Origin: Prevotella sp.
Lineage (GTDB): Bacteria; Bacteroidota; Bacteroidia; Bacteroidales; Bacteroidaceae
Direction of reading: 5' to 3'
Assembly: GCA_022769285.1 (NCBI GenBank)
Contig: JALEKD010000012.1
Span: forward strand, 1 to 42,851
DNA: 42,851 nucleotides
Below are positions 23,821 to 32,220 of the stretch, one piece after another. The first letter of the stretch is position 1; every line of letters begins with the position of its first letter. Below the pieces are notes generated by a model that saw only the letters and a list, made by a program, of their open reading frames with translations, was not told the origin of the DNA and made no database searches. The translations under genes and the position numbers were made by a program.

Positions 23821-25020
23821 CTACTTAGCACGGGCCATGCGCAGGGCATAGGCCAGCACCACCACAAATCCCGCAAGGGGAATGGCAAAGGGCAGGGTAA
23901 GCCCCACGCAGTCGGCCACCAGTCCCATGAGCAGGAAACCGCATCCGCCGATAGGCGTCATCATCAGCAGCGACGAGGCGCTCTTGGTGTAGTCGCCAAG
24001 GCCGCTCAGGGCCAAGGCAAAGATGGTGGGAAACATGATGGCCTCAAACAGATAGTTGGCCACCAGGGCTACCATAGACACCACGCCCACATCGCAAAGC
24101 ACCACGGCCATACACACCACCGTGCCCACGGCACAGCCCAAGAGCATGCGCACGGGGGTAACCGTGCGCATAATCCAACTGCCCAGGAAGCGGCCCACCA
24201 TGAAGAAGGCCAGCGCACAGGTGAGCACCACCGAGGCCATGTCGTCGGTCATCCACCCCTTGCCGGTGACATAGTTGATAAAGTAGCTGTTGATAGATAT
24301 CTCGCCTATCTCATAGCACAACAGAGCCAACAGCCCGAATCTGAACAGCGGGCGGTGCAGCAACAGCTCGGCCACGCGCGAGCCTTTCAGGCCACCGCCC
24401 TCGCTGTCGGCATGACTGATTTCAGGTAACTGCACACGGGCAAAGACCACTGCGATGATGAGCACCAGCACACCTAACAGCGCATAGGGCACGGCCACCG
24501 AACCACCGCCGGCCGAAGAGCCGAAGAAGAACTGTCCCACGGCAAAGGTGGCAAACAATCCGCCCAGGCCGTTGAACGACTGCGAGAAATTGAGCCTGCT
24601 GGTGGCCGTGGCCGGATCGCCCAGTTCGGTAACATAGGGGTTGGCGGCCGTCTCTAAGAACACCAGTCCGCACCCTATGACAAAGAGGGCTGTCAGAAAG
24701 GCCCCGAAGGTGCCCATCCATGCCCCGGGCACAAAGAGCAGCGCTCCCACGCCGAAGAGCATCAGCCCGAACACTACGCCGCGCCTGTAGCCATAGCGGT
24801 TAATAAACATGCCGGCCGGAATGGCCATGAGGAAATAGCCCAGATAGGTGGTTACCTGTATCAGGGCCGACCGCGTGATGGTAATGTCCATCTCGTTTTG
24901 CAGGTGCTTGTTCAGCACGTCCAGGATGGCCCTTGCAAATCCCCAAAGGAAGAAGAGCAGCGTAACCAGGACGAACGGAACCAGGTAACGGCGGTCTGTA
25001 AGCGTCTTTTTAGTCATCAT
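23821..25020 (-). CDS. FucP-like MFS sugar:proton symporter
   Basis: A roughly 399-residue membrane protein with 12 predicted hydrophobic segments. Its first half has LLFFLWGFARAILDVLNKHLQ, close to the 'FFLWG…..LN..L' signature of the fucose/glucose permease group, then FLETAANPYVTELG and SRLNFSQSFNGLG, both hallmarks of the FucP family. The central loop (ISHADSEGGGLKGSRV) separates the two six-helix halves. Substrate could be L-fucose or another hexose. The start is uncertain between 25029, 25020 and 25017. It is followed by the 44-bp palindrome and preceded by aqpZ in the same orientation. Confidence 0.88.
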   Translation of the reverse strand: MMTKKTLTDRRYLVPFVLVTLLFFLWGFARAILDVLNKHLQNEMDITITRSALIQVTTYLGYFLMAIPAGMFINRYGYRRGVVFGLMLFGVGALLFVPGAWMGTFGAFLTALFVIGCGLVFLETAANPYVTELGDPATATSRLNFSQSFNGLGGLFATFAVGQFFFGSSAGGGSVAVPYALLGVLVLIIAVVFARVQLPEISHADSEGGGLKGSRVAELLLHRPLFRFGLLALLCYEIGEISINSYFINYVTGKGWMTDDMASVVLTCALAFFMVGRFLGSWIMRTVTPVRMLLGCAVGTVVCMAVVLCDVGVVSMVALVANYLFEAIMFPTIFALALSGLGDYTKSASSLLMMTPIGGCGFLLMGLVADCVGLTLPFAIPLAGFVVVLAYALRMARAK

Positions 25021-25091
25021 TCGTATCATTATAAACGGCAAGGGGGCACATCACTTATGCCCCCAGCCGTCTGTCAGTATCAGTCGTCATC

Positions 25092-25781
25092 TTATTTCTT
25101 CTTAGTACATGGCTCTACCACCTTCCACAGCAGGGCAGCCAGCGCTCCGCCAGCCATCGGGCCTACGATGAATATCCACAAGTGGGCCAGGGCCGAACCA
25201 CCCTGGAACAGGGCGGGACCTATGGAACGTGCGGGGTTGACCGAGGTACCCGTATAGCGTATGCAGGCCAAGTGTACCAGCACCAGGGCCAGTCCGATGG
25301 CCAGCCCGCCAAAGGCACCGTTCACATTGGTCTTGGCCGTAACGCCCAGAACCACGAATACGAAGACGCAGGTAAACACCGCCTCGGCCACCAGGCCTCC
25401 CCAGACGCTAATCTGCTGCACCTCATTGATAGCCTGCAGGTCGTTGGCACCCGTGCCTACCAGCCCAGCCGTAGAGGTAAGCAGACAGAGTATGGCAGCA
25501 CCTATCAGTCCGCCTATGACCTGATAGAACATGTACATGGCACAGTCGCGACCGCTCATGCGCTTACTCAGATACACCCCTAACGTGACGGCCGGGTTAA
25601 TGTGGCATCCGCTTATGCCACCGATGGTATAGGCCATGGCCACCACCGAGAGCCCGAAGGCCAGGGCTGTTCCTACAACCGAGGCCGCGTTAGAAGGATT
25701 ACAACCCAGCGAGACTGCGGCTCCGCAGCCCATCAGCACCAGTACCATAGTGCCCACCATTTCTGCTAAATACTTCTTCAT
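25092..25781 (-). CDS. aqpZ: Aquaporin Z-type MIP channel
   Basis: A 229-residue channel with six membrane helices and two NPA half-helices, HINPAVTLG (NPA at 62-64) and SVNPARSIGPALF (182-184). The selectivity-filter context (GTSVNPARS with Arg after NPA, YTIGGISGCH upstream of the first NPA) is that of the water-selective AqpZ group rather than GlpF. The C-terminus is short and basic (CTKKK). It lies 71 nt upstream of the FucP-like gene and may be co-transcribed with it; no clear TAnnTTTG box was found upstream. Confidence 0.92.
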   Translation of the reverse strand: MKKYLAEMVGTMVLVLMGCGAAVSLGCNPSNAASVVGTALAFGLSVVAMAYTIGGISGCHINPAVTLGVYLSKRMSGRDCAMYMFYQVIGGLIGAAILCLLTSTAGLVGTGANDLQAINEVQQISVWGGLVAEAVFTCVFVFVVLGVTAKTNVNGAFGGLAIGLALVLVHLACIRYTGTSVNPARSIGPALFQGGSALAHLWIFIVGPMAGGALAALLWKVVEPCTKKK

Positions 25782-25923
25782 ATCCGGTATAGTTTAGTTT
25801 TACTTATCTCGTTTTTAGGGTATTGGTTTCTATCTACTAACGCCCGGGCGGCCGTTTTATTGTCCGCCGGCGCTGTTTTATCTGCCGTCAGCCGGGCCAT
25901 GGTTCGGGCTTATAGGGTCATGG

Positions 25924-26253
25924 TCAGTCCAACTGTAACAGTTGGTCGCGCTGTACCGAGAGGACTCCCCGTACCCGTTGCAGACGACGTATCAGCCTCT
26001 CAACGTCGGCTCGCTCTGGCGCCCTGACGGCCATGCCTTTCAGTACGGCATACCGGTAGAGCACCTGGCACCCTTCGTGCTTCACGGCTGCCTCAAGCGC
26101 ACCGCTGCCCACCTGGGCATCGTAGTAGATGATAAGCACGCGCGATGCCACAGGCTGACACTCGCCACTGCCGGGCCTCGCCATAGCAGCCTCGCGATGC
26201 ACGCAGCCAGCCATGACCACTCCGAGTAACAGCAGCTGTAACCATGTTCGCAT
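25924..26253 (-). CDS. Small lipoprotein with an I9/propeptide-like domain
   Basis: A 109-residue product: signal peptide MRTWLQLLLLGVVMAGC with lipobox VMAGC. A mature domain SRVLIIYYDAQVGSGALEAA…YRYAVLKGMAVRAP…LQRVRGVLSVQRDQLL follows. The beta-alpha-beta-beta-alpha-beta spacing, with VLIIYYD…GMAVRAP…VRGVLSVQRD, resembles the subtilisin propeptide/peptidase inhibitor I9 fold, here as a free-standing lipoprotein. A role as protease inhibitor or assembly chaperone is inference. The promoter is at 26278-26308, and an upstream in-frame ATG at 26346 lies before it. No subtilase gene is adjacent. Confidence 0.65.
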   Translation of the reverse strand: MRTWLQLLLLGVVMAGCVHREAAMARPGSGECQPVASRVLIIYYDAQVGSGALEAAVKHEGCQVLYRYAVLKGMAVRAPERADVERLIRRLQRVRGVLSVQRDQLLQLD

Positions 26254-26277
26254 ACTGGCAATGAATGGTTTAACACG

Positions 26278-26308
26278 CAAAATTAACAAAAGTTGGCCAA
26301 CCGTCAAA
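26278..26308 (-). promoter_or_regulatory. Promoter of the small lipoprotein gene
   Basis: The minus strand carries TTTG (26308-26305), a 19-bp spacer and TAATTTTG (26285-26278), an exact consensus match about 25 nt before the ATG. Confidence 0.8.
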
Positions 26309-26344
26309 AAAATTTTCCTACATTTTTCGGCCGTTGTCCCCGCC

Positions 26345-26382
26345 ATCGCCTATACCTTATTATATATATACGCGCGCGAGGA
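26345..26382 (+). repeat. Alternating CG/TA dispersed repeat, copy 4
   Basis: CGCCTATACCTTATTATATA then TATACGCGCGCG. This is the longest uninterrupted alternating purine-pyrimidine tract in the family. It lies upstream of the lipoprotein promoter, in the orientation opposite to that gene. Confidence 0.75.
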
Positions 26383-26490
26383 GACCCATCACGGATCCAA
26401 CAGCCATGGTTCAGGCCGTTACAGCGACCATCGGGCCACCCATCGGAATATCAGAAAAACCATTAGGAACCATGGCGCTGATTAGGGGAG

Positions 26491-26555
26491 AAATAAAAAA
26501 GGGACTCCGCTGAGTCCCAATCTTTGTTAACCTTAAATCTAATACCATGAAAAAC
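26491..26555 (-). ncRNA. Candidate ~60-nt small RNA (promoter, short transcript, terminator)
   Basis: On the minus strand a consensus promoter (26593-26562) is followed within about 40 nt by a perfect terminator stem GGGACTC/GAGTCCC (26518-26512 with 26507-26501) and TTTTTTATTT (26500-26491). The predicted RNA, about 26555 to 26493, includes TTCATGGTATTAGATTTAAG and GTTAACAAAGATTGGG. It contains no plausible coding frame. It could be a free sRNA or a premature-termination leader for the lipoprotein gene 240 nt downstream. I have the impression that similar strings recur in Bacteroidales genomes, but cannot verify this. Confidence 0.6.
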
Positions 26556-26561
26556 ACGATG

Positions 26562-26593
26562 CAAAGGTACGAGGTTTACTCCGCATCTCCAAA
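26562..26593 (-). promoter_or_regulatory. Promoter of the candidate small RNA
   Basis: The minus strand carries TTTG (26593-26590), a 20-bp spacer and TACCTTTG (26569-26562). There is no protein-coding start downstream before the terminator. Confidence 0.7.
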
Positions 26594-26633
26594 CATTTTA
26601 CTTATTTTTTTGCTAATGACTATAATTATTGAC

Positions 26634-29591
26634 CTAAATCAAGATAGTTCCCTCCTGCTTCTTCCCATCCATCAGGATACGTAAAGGGTGGTCAAAGCGA
26701 ACGTGGCGCACGTAGCGGGTCTCCTCGACAGCAGGCAGGGAGTCAAGGAGTTCCTTACGGTAGACGCTGCCAGCGTCATTGGTGTCAATAGTAAAATAGC
26801 CAACGCCAAAGCTGGTAAGATTCTGGAAGAAGTGGGTACCCTGGCTGGGGTCGACACGGTAGTTCTTGAGCTCAAGTTCTACGATAACCTGTGCAGCACT
26901 GATGTGGGGCCACTTAACAGGAATACCGAGCCAAGGGTCGCTGGAGCCCCAACGGCCCGGGCCCACCAGGATGTAGCCGCGGCCTGCATCGAGAAACCGG
27001 CGGTTGATGCGCTCTATCTCGTCGGCTATGGCGGGATTGTTCATGGCCGTAAACTGGTCGTCGGTCTTGACATAGACCACATCGGTGACCTCCTCGCTGA
27101 TGCCATGGCCCAGCGAGTGGTGCGAACGGAGCAGGCACTGATCGTCAGGAATGGCAGCCACGTCCTCGTCCAGCATCTGCTTAGAGTCTACGATGGGTCT
27201 AATCTGCAGCAGGAAGAGTTCGCCGGTACGGTCGGCGTTCAGGTTGCAGGCAAACTCGACCTCGACGGGCCTGCGCATCTCGCCAGCACCATACTCCATG
27301 GTCATCTGGAGCAGCTCGGGCAGTGGGAAAACGCCCTGCTGCAACACACCGGAAAAGGTTATGAGCTTGCGGCCGCCCTCGTAGATGCCATCGCGTATCA
27401 CCTGGTCGTAGGGGTCAAAGGTAGAGGCGATATAGGACAGCGACTGATCGGCCACGGCATCCTTAACCTTCAGCTTGAGTATATTAAAGCCGTCGTCGAC
27501 CTGAAAATCGTTGCCTACATGCTTCATGTCCAGTGCGTAGAACTGTGTCTGGGTCTCGCGCAGCGCCGTCTCCATCTCGCTGGTCTGCAACACCTGGTGC
27601 GGGTGGTACGGCGACACGCGCAGCGTCTGCCCCCCGTCTACGATATACTTGCCCAGGCCCAGCGCCAGCGACGCTATACCCTCCTCGGCACGCTCGTCGC
27701 CTATGGGATAGTAGTTGAGCGACCGCAGCACGCCACTGAAGTTGGGATAGTAACGGTCGCCATACTGCCGGCCCACCACCTCCTGGAGTATCACGGCCAT
27801 CTTCTCCTGGTCTATGACATTGCTGGTGGCCGCCATGTAAGCCTTGGAGTCGCGGTAGAACACCGAGGCATACACACCCTTGATGGCGCAGGCCAGCATA
27901 CGCAACATGGCGTACTTGTCTTTAAGGTATGGTATCATGTAGGTAGAGTATATACCTGCAAAGGGCTGATAGTGGGCATCCTCGAGCAGTGATGACGAGC
28001 GAATGGCTATCGGGCTCTGCGTGGCCTCAAAGAATGCAAAAAAATCTCCGATGAAGTCATCGGGCAACTGGGCCCGCAGGAAGTGGCTCAGTATCTCGGC
28101 ATCCGAGGCGTCGCTCAGCGCTATCTGGTAGAGGTTGTTCTGCTCCATAAACTGGTCGAACACATCGGTACAGAGTACCACGGTCTTAGGTATCTGTACC
28201 GACACGCCTTCGAATTGCCCAAAATCAGGATGGCGCTTGATGATATTGTCCAAGAAGGCGAGGCCACGGCCCTTGCCGCCGAGTGAGCCGTCGCCAATAC
28301 GGGCAAAGTGGCTGAAACGGTCGAACTTCTTACGGTCGAAAACGGCCACTACGCCCTGGTTCTTGAGATGGCGGTACTGTACGATGGCATCGTAGATAAT
28401 CTGGCGGTGGGCATCGACATCCTGGAGCCGGTTCCAGGTGACGCCCTTGAGAAAGGCCGACACGGGGAAGATGGCGCGGGCCGAGAGCCAGCGGCTCATG
28501 TGGTTGCGGCTGATGTGGTAGAGCATCGAGTCGTTGGGAATCTTGAAGATATTGTCCTGCAGCTCCTTCAGGCTGTGTATGCGCAGGATGGGCTCGTGGG
28601 TCGCGGGGTCGCGGAAGATGAAGTCGCCAAAGCCCATGTGGCTCTCCATGAGCCTGCGTAGGTCCAGGCTCATCTTCTTGGAGTTCTTGTCGACAAAGCG
28701 GAAGCCCTCGGCCTCGGCCTTGGCACGGTTCTCGCTCTCCGAGCTCTCCATGATGAGTGGCACGTACTCGTCGTGCTGGCGGATGGCTCTGAACAGCTTG
28801 ATACCGGCATCGGCGTCCTTAGCCCCGGCCATGGGGAAACGCGCATCGCTTATCACGCCCAGCACATTGTCGCTATACCTATTATATATAGCCATGGCCT
28901 CCTCGTAGCTACGGGCCAGCATCACCTTAGGACGGCCCCGCATACGCAGGGTGGCGGCATGGCGGTTCAGGGCCTCGGTCGAGAAGCGCTGGCTCTGCAA
29001 CAGTATGTAGTTATAGAGGTTGGGCAGGATAGAGCTGTAGAACCTGATGCTGTCCTCGACTACCAGTATCATCTGTACACCGGCTTCGCGGATGTCATGG
29101 TCTATGTTCATCTTATCCTCGATGAGCTTGATGATAGAGAGGATAAGGTTGGTATTGCCCAACCAGCAGAATACGTAGTCAAAGATGGACAGATCCTCGT
29201 CCTGCATACGCTTGGTGATGCCGTGAGAGAACGGGGTGAGCACCACGCAGTGTATGGCGGGAAACTTGACCTTGATGGCGCGTGCCACGGTAAAGGCGTC
29301 GTTGTCGGCGTTGCCGGGCATACATATCACGAGGTCTATGTTGGTGGTCTGGAGCATCTGCTCGGCCTCGCCGATGGTACTCACCTGCGTAAAGGTAGGC
29401 GGGTAACGCAGGCCGAGCTCCATGTACTCGTTATAGATTTTCTCCTCGATGCGGCCGTCGTCCTCGAGCATAAAGGCATCGTACGGGTTGGCCACGATGA
29501 GTACATTGTAGATGCGGCGCATCATCAGGTTGACAAAACTCACATCTTTCAGGTAGAAAGTGTTCCACTGTGGGGGTATCTTGGTTTCCAT
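26634..29591 (-). CDS. PEP-synthase/PPDK-like protein with two N-terminal receiver-like domains
   Basis: A 985-residue protein. Residues about 27-160 resemble a CheY receiver that has lost its phosphoacceptor (DLVICMPGN). Residues about 173-315 are a better receiver, with an acidic pair ED179-180, Asp249 (VISDARFPM) and Lys302 (FVDKNSKK). From about 430 comes a PPDK_N PEP/pyruvate- and ATP-binding module with GSLGGKGRGLAFLDNI, PIAIRSSSLLEDAHYQPFAG, VEVEFACNL and LLQIRPIV. The phosphohistidine swivel motif (GG-T-HAA) and the C-terminal TIM barrel of true PEP synthase/PPDK are not seen. Catalysis is therefore uncertain; a regulatory or partial phosphotransfer role is possible. The start is at METKIPPQW, with a -7 box at 29656-29663. 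Confidence 0.8.
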   Translation of the reverse strand: METKIPPQWNTFYLKDVSFVNLMMRRIYNVLIVANPYDAFMLEDDGRIEEKIYNEYMELGLRYPPTFTQVSTIGEAEQMLQTTNIDLVICMPGNADNDAFTVARAIKVKFPAIHCVVLTPFSHGITKRMQDEDLSIFDYVFCWLGNTNLILSIIKLIEDKMNIDHDIREAGVQMILVVEDSIRFYSSILPNLYNYILLQSQRFSTEALNRHAATLRMRGRPKVMLARSYEEAMAIYNRYSDNVLGVISDARFPMAGAKDADAGIKLFRAIRQHDEYVPLIMESSESENRAKAEAEGFRFVDKNSKKMSLDLRRLMESHMGFGDFIFRDPATHEPILRIHSLKELQDNIFKIPNDSMLYHISRNHMSRWLSARAIFPVSAFLKGVTWNRLQDVDAHRQIIYDAIVQYRHLKNQGVVAVFDRKKFDRFSHFARIGDGSLGGKGRGLAFLDNIIKRHPDFGQFEGVSVQIPKTVVLCTDVFDQFMEQNNLYQIALSDASDAEILSHFLRAQLPDDFIGDFFAFFEATQSPIAIRSSSLLEDAHYQPFAGIYSTYMIPYLKDKYAMLRMLACAIKGVYASVFYRDSKAYMAATSNVIDQEKMAVILQEVVGRQYGDRYYPNFSGVLRSLNYYPIGDERAEEGIASLALGLGKYIVDGGQTLRVSPYHPHQVLQTSEMETALRETQTQFYALDMKHVGNDFQVDDGFNILKLKVKDAVADQSLSYIASTFDPYDQVIRDGIYEGGRKLITFSGVLQQGVFPLPELLQMTMEYGAGEMRRPVEVEFACNLNADRTGELFLLQIRPIVDSKQMLDEDVAAIPDDQCLLRSHHSLGHGISEEVTDVVYVKTDDQFTAMNNPAIADEIERINRRFLDAGRGYILVGPGRWGSSDPWLGIPVKWPHISAAQVIVELELKNYRVDPSQGTHFFQNLTSFGVGYFTIDTNDAGSVYRKELLDSLPAVEETRYVRHVRFDHPLRILMDGKKQEGTILI

Positions 29592-29655
29592 GACTGTATT
29601 GCTTATCGTTATCGGTAGGGCCACGGCCGGTGGGGGCCTGGCGGGGTTACGCTTA

Positions 29656-29663
29656 CAAAAGTA
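29656..29663 (-). promoter_or_regulatory. Promoter -7 box of the PEP-synthase-like gene
   Basis: The minus strand reads TACTTTTG, 64 nt upstream of the start. The -33 region is weak. Confidence 0.55.
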
Positions 29664-29957
29664 CGGCTTTTTCCTGTAACCGCACCATAAATGGCAGGGA
29701 GAAATATGCCAGCCACTGCATTGGGGGACGCGATGACGGCCCGCGGGGCCATGACCAAGGGCAGTGGGACTGGCGGTGGCGTTTAGGGATGGCGAGGGTA
29801 CTTTTTTCCGACTCGGTGTAATAATAATCTGGATTTTTGTTGCACAATTCGTTTTTTTTCGATTAATTTGCATCATGGCAGTTGGCTCCATGGTGGCTCG
29901 CGATGGCTCCAGTTTTACAAAAAGTAAGCATTTGACGCGAAAAATATCTATTTTTAC
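29664..29957. other. Gene-free interval upstream of gdhA
   Basis: A divergent intergenic region with a GC-rich left half and an AT-rich right half. It contains a CCATGG site (29888-29893) but no gene, terminator or repeat that I can support. Confidence 0.5.
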
Positions 29958-29988
29958 TTGCCCGTTTACTCAGAAAATGCTAATTTTG
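29958..29988 (+). promoter_or_regulatory. gdhA promoter
   Basis: TTG (29958-29960), a 20-bp spacer and TAATTTTG (29981-29988). The leader is about 45 nt. Confidence 0.7.
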
Positions 29989-30038
29989 CCATCAGCAATA
30001 ACAAAATGTAAACCGTAATCATTAAAGAAGATACCATT

Positions 30039-31376
30039 ATGGACGTAGAGAAAATCTTGCAAGACCTGGAACGCAAGCATCCGGGCGAGTCTGAGTTCCT
30101 TCAGGCTGTCAAAGAGGTGCTGTACTCTATTAAAGACGTGTACAACCAGCACCCTGAGTTCGAAAAAGCAAAAATCATAGAACGCATCGTCGAGCCCGAG
30201 CGTGTACACATGTTCCGCGTGCCCTGGACTGACGACAAAGGCGAAGTTCATGTCAATATAGGTTATCGCGTACAGTTCAACAGCGCCATCGGCCCGTACA
30301 AGGGCGGTCTGCGCTTTCACCCCTCAGTCAACCTGTCCATTATGAAGTTCCTCGGCTTCGAGCAGACATTCAAGAACGCTCTTACTACACTCCCCATGGG
30401 CGGTGCCAAGGGTGGTTCCGACTTTGCCCCACGTGGCCGCAGCGACGCTGAGATTATGCGCTTCTGCCAGTCGTTCATGGACGAACTTTACCGCTACATC
30501 GGGCCCGACGAGGATGTGCCCGCCGGCGACATCGGTGTGGGCGGCCGCGAGATAGGTTATCTCTTCGGCGAATACAAGAAGCTCACCCACCGCTACGAGG
30601 GCGTGCTCACCGGCAAAGGTATAGAATGGGGCGGCTCTATCCTGCGCCCCGAGGCTACCGGTTACGGCGCGCTCTACTTCGTAAACCACATGATGAAGGA
30701 CAAGGGCCTGGACATCGCTGGCAAGACCGTGGCCATCTCTGGCTTTGGCAACGTGGCCTGGGGAGCAGCCAAGAAAGCTACCCAACTGGGCGCCAAGGTG
30801 ATTACTATCAGTGGCCCCGATGGCTACATATACGACCCGGCCGGTGTGAGCGGCGACAAGATAGACTACATGCTCGAGCTGCGCGCCAGCGGCAACGACA
30901 TCTGCTCGCCTTACGCTGACGAGTTTGACGGAGCTACCTTCGTAAAGGGTAAGAAGCCATGGGAAGTAAAGGCAGACATATACTTGACATGCGCCACGCA
31001 GAACGAGCTAAACGGCGAGGATGCCGACCAGATACTGGCCAACCACCCGCTGTGTGTAGCAGAGGTGAGCAACATGGGCTGTACGGCCGAGGCTGTAGAC
31101 AAGTTCGTGGCCGCCAAGCAGCTCTTCGCTCCGGGCAAGGCTGTCAACGCCGGCGGCGTGGCCACCTCGGGACTGGAGATGACCCAGAACTCTATCCGGC
31201 TGCACTGGAGCAAGGACGAGGTGGACGAGAAACTGCACTACATCATGAGTTCTATCCATGACCAGTGTGCCAAGTACGGCACCGAGCCTGATGGCCACAT
31301 CAACTATGTCAAAGGCGCCAATATCGCCGGCTTTATGAAAGTCGCCAAGGCTATGTTGGCCCAGGGCATCGTCTGA
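30039..31376 (+). CDS. gdhA: NADP-dependent glutamate dehydrogenase
   Basis: A 445-residue enzyme of the hexameric bacterial GDH group, aminating 2-oxoglutarate with ammonia and NADPH. The conserved segments are GYRVQFNSAIGPYKGGLRFH (glutamate-binding Lys), LPMGGAKGGSDF (catalytic Lys), PAGDIGVGGREIGYLFG, the Rossmann turn ISGFGNVAWGAA, and NAGGVATSGLEMTQNS. Length and the small-subunit pattern match the NADP(H)-linked GDH that serves as a main ammonia-assimilating enzyme in Bacteroidales. It has its own promoter (29958-29988). Confidence 0.96.
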   Translation: MDVEKILQDLERKHPGESEFLQAVKEVLYSIKDVYNQHPEFEKAKIIERIVEPERVHMFRVPWTDDKGEVHVNIGYRVQFNSAIGPYKGGLRFHPSVNLSIMKFLGFEQTFKNALTTLPMGGAKGGSDFAPRGRSDAEIMRFCQSFMDELYRYIGPDEDVPAGDIGVGGREIGYLFGEYKKLTHRYEGVLTGKGIEWGGSILRPEATGYGALYFVNHMMKDKGLDIAGKTVAISGFGNVAWGAAKKATQLGAKVITISGPDGYIYDPAGVSGDKIDYMLELRASGNDICSPYADEFDGATFVKGKKPWEVKADIYLTCATQNELNGEDADQILANHPLCVAEVSNMGCTAEAVDKFVAAKQLFAPGKAVNAGGVATSGLEMTQNSIRLHWSKDEVDEKLHYIMSSIHDQCAKYGTEPDGHINYVKGANIAGFMKVAKAMLAQGIV

Positions 31377-31388
31377 GGCCACCGCACA

Positions 31389-31422
31389 CCACGGGGCCAT
31401 GGCTCCGGCCAACGCCCCGTGG
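31389..31422 (+). terminator. Hairpin between gdhA and the RlpA-like gene
   Basis: CCACGGGGC (31389-31397) pairs exactly with GCCCCGTGG (31414-31422). There is no U tract, so termination may be partial and the next gene, 14 nt on, may be reached by read-through. Confidence 0.5.
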
Positions 31423-31435
31423 TCTAACACAATGT

Positions 31436-32074
31436 ATGAGATACGTAACAAGAATATTATTCACATTATTGTCTCTTTGTAGCTTTACCCTTCTGCCAGC
31501 ACAGACCCAGAGGGGCAAGGCTACCTTTTACTCTAAGCGCTCCACGGGGGCCCGCACGGCCAGCGGAGCACGCTTGCACCACGACAGCCTTACCTGCGCA
31601 CACCGCACGTACCCCTTTGGTACCCTGCTCAAGGTTACCAACCTGAACAACGGCAAGTCGGTGGTGGTCAAGGTTACCGACCGGGGACCCTTTGCCCGCG
31701 GCCGCATCATAGACCTGTCCTGGCGTGCCGCCAAGGAACTGGACATTCTGTCCAAGGGGGTATCGACGGTCAAAGTCGAGGTGTACAATGGCGCCGAGGG
31801 CATCCCCTACCGTCGCAATGATGGCGTAGACCTGCCCGAGATAGACTTTGAGATAACCGAGGCTGGCTATAGTTTTGCCGACAACTGGAAGGAGCTGAGC
31901 AAGAAGAGCGCCAAAGAGCGCCCCGCCAGGCGCCCGGCTTCTACCAAGACCCACTCGCGCAAGGCTGAGCACAAGTCCGCCACCCCGAAGAAGTCCGAAG
32001 AAGATAAAAAGGATGGCAATATGTGGTCTAACATTTTCGACAACATCAAGAAGAAGAGCAGCGATCTGTTCTGA
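31436..32074 (+). CDS. RlpA-like double-psi beta-barrel protein
   Basis: A 212-residue exported protein with signal peptide MRYVTRILFTLLSLCSFTLLPA and cleavage near AQT. The RlpA domain (about residues 26-115) has GKATFYSKRSTGARTASGAR, THRTYPFGT-type spacing (AHRTYPFGTLLKV), VVVKVTDRGPFARGRIIDLS and a terminal KVEVY strand. The DRGPF segment holds the conserved Asp of the family. RlpA members are septal lytic transglycosylases or cell-wall-binding proteins. The C-terminal 70 residues are Lys/Ser-rich and low complexity (SKKSAKERPARRPAS…), with no SPOR domain. Possibly expressed with gdhA. Confidence 0.85.
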   Translation: MRYVTRILFTLLSLCSFTLLPAQTQRGKATFYSKRSTGARTASGARLHHDSLTCAHRTYPFGTLLKVTNLNNGKSVVVKVTDRGPFARGRIIDLSWRAAKELDILSKGVSTVKVEVYNGAEGIPYRRNDGVDLPEIDFEITEAGYSFADNWKELSKKSAKERPARRPASTKTHSRKAEHKSATPKKSEEDKKDGNMWSNIFDNIKKKSSDLF

Positions 32075-32079
32075 CTCTT

Positions 32080-32134
32080 GCCCCACGCCCATAGGTACGC
32101 GCCCACACAGGGAGCGTGCCTATGGGCGTGGGGC
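32080..32134 (+). terminator. Long-stem hairpin after the RlpA-like gene
   Basis: The 21-nt arms 32080-32100 and 32114-32134 pair throughout with a single G-T pair (GCCCCACGCCCATAGG and its complement in the outer 16). There is no U tract on the plus strand. Confidence 0.75.
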
Positions 32135-32220
32135 GTTGGTAAGGGGGTGGCCCCCAAGACCCCAAGGGGGACTGTAAAACGCAAACCGACGTTTAAGCAT
32201 TGCCCTCATCCTACCCGCGA

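Noticed and set aside
26547..26684. Plus-strand frame starting MKNTMQRY
   Set aside because: It starts inside the inferred sRNA on the opposite strand and runs into the end of the PEP-synthase-like gene. No plus-strand promoter is visible.
26688..27992. 434-codon plus-strand frame opposite the PEP-synthase-like gene
   Set aside because: No start signal, low-information translation, and fully inside a gene with recognised motifs.
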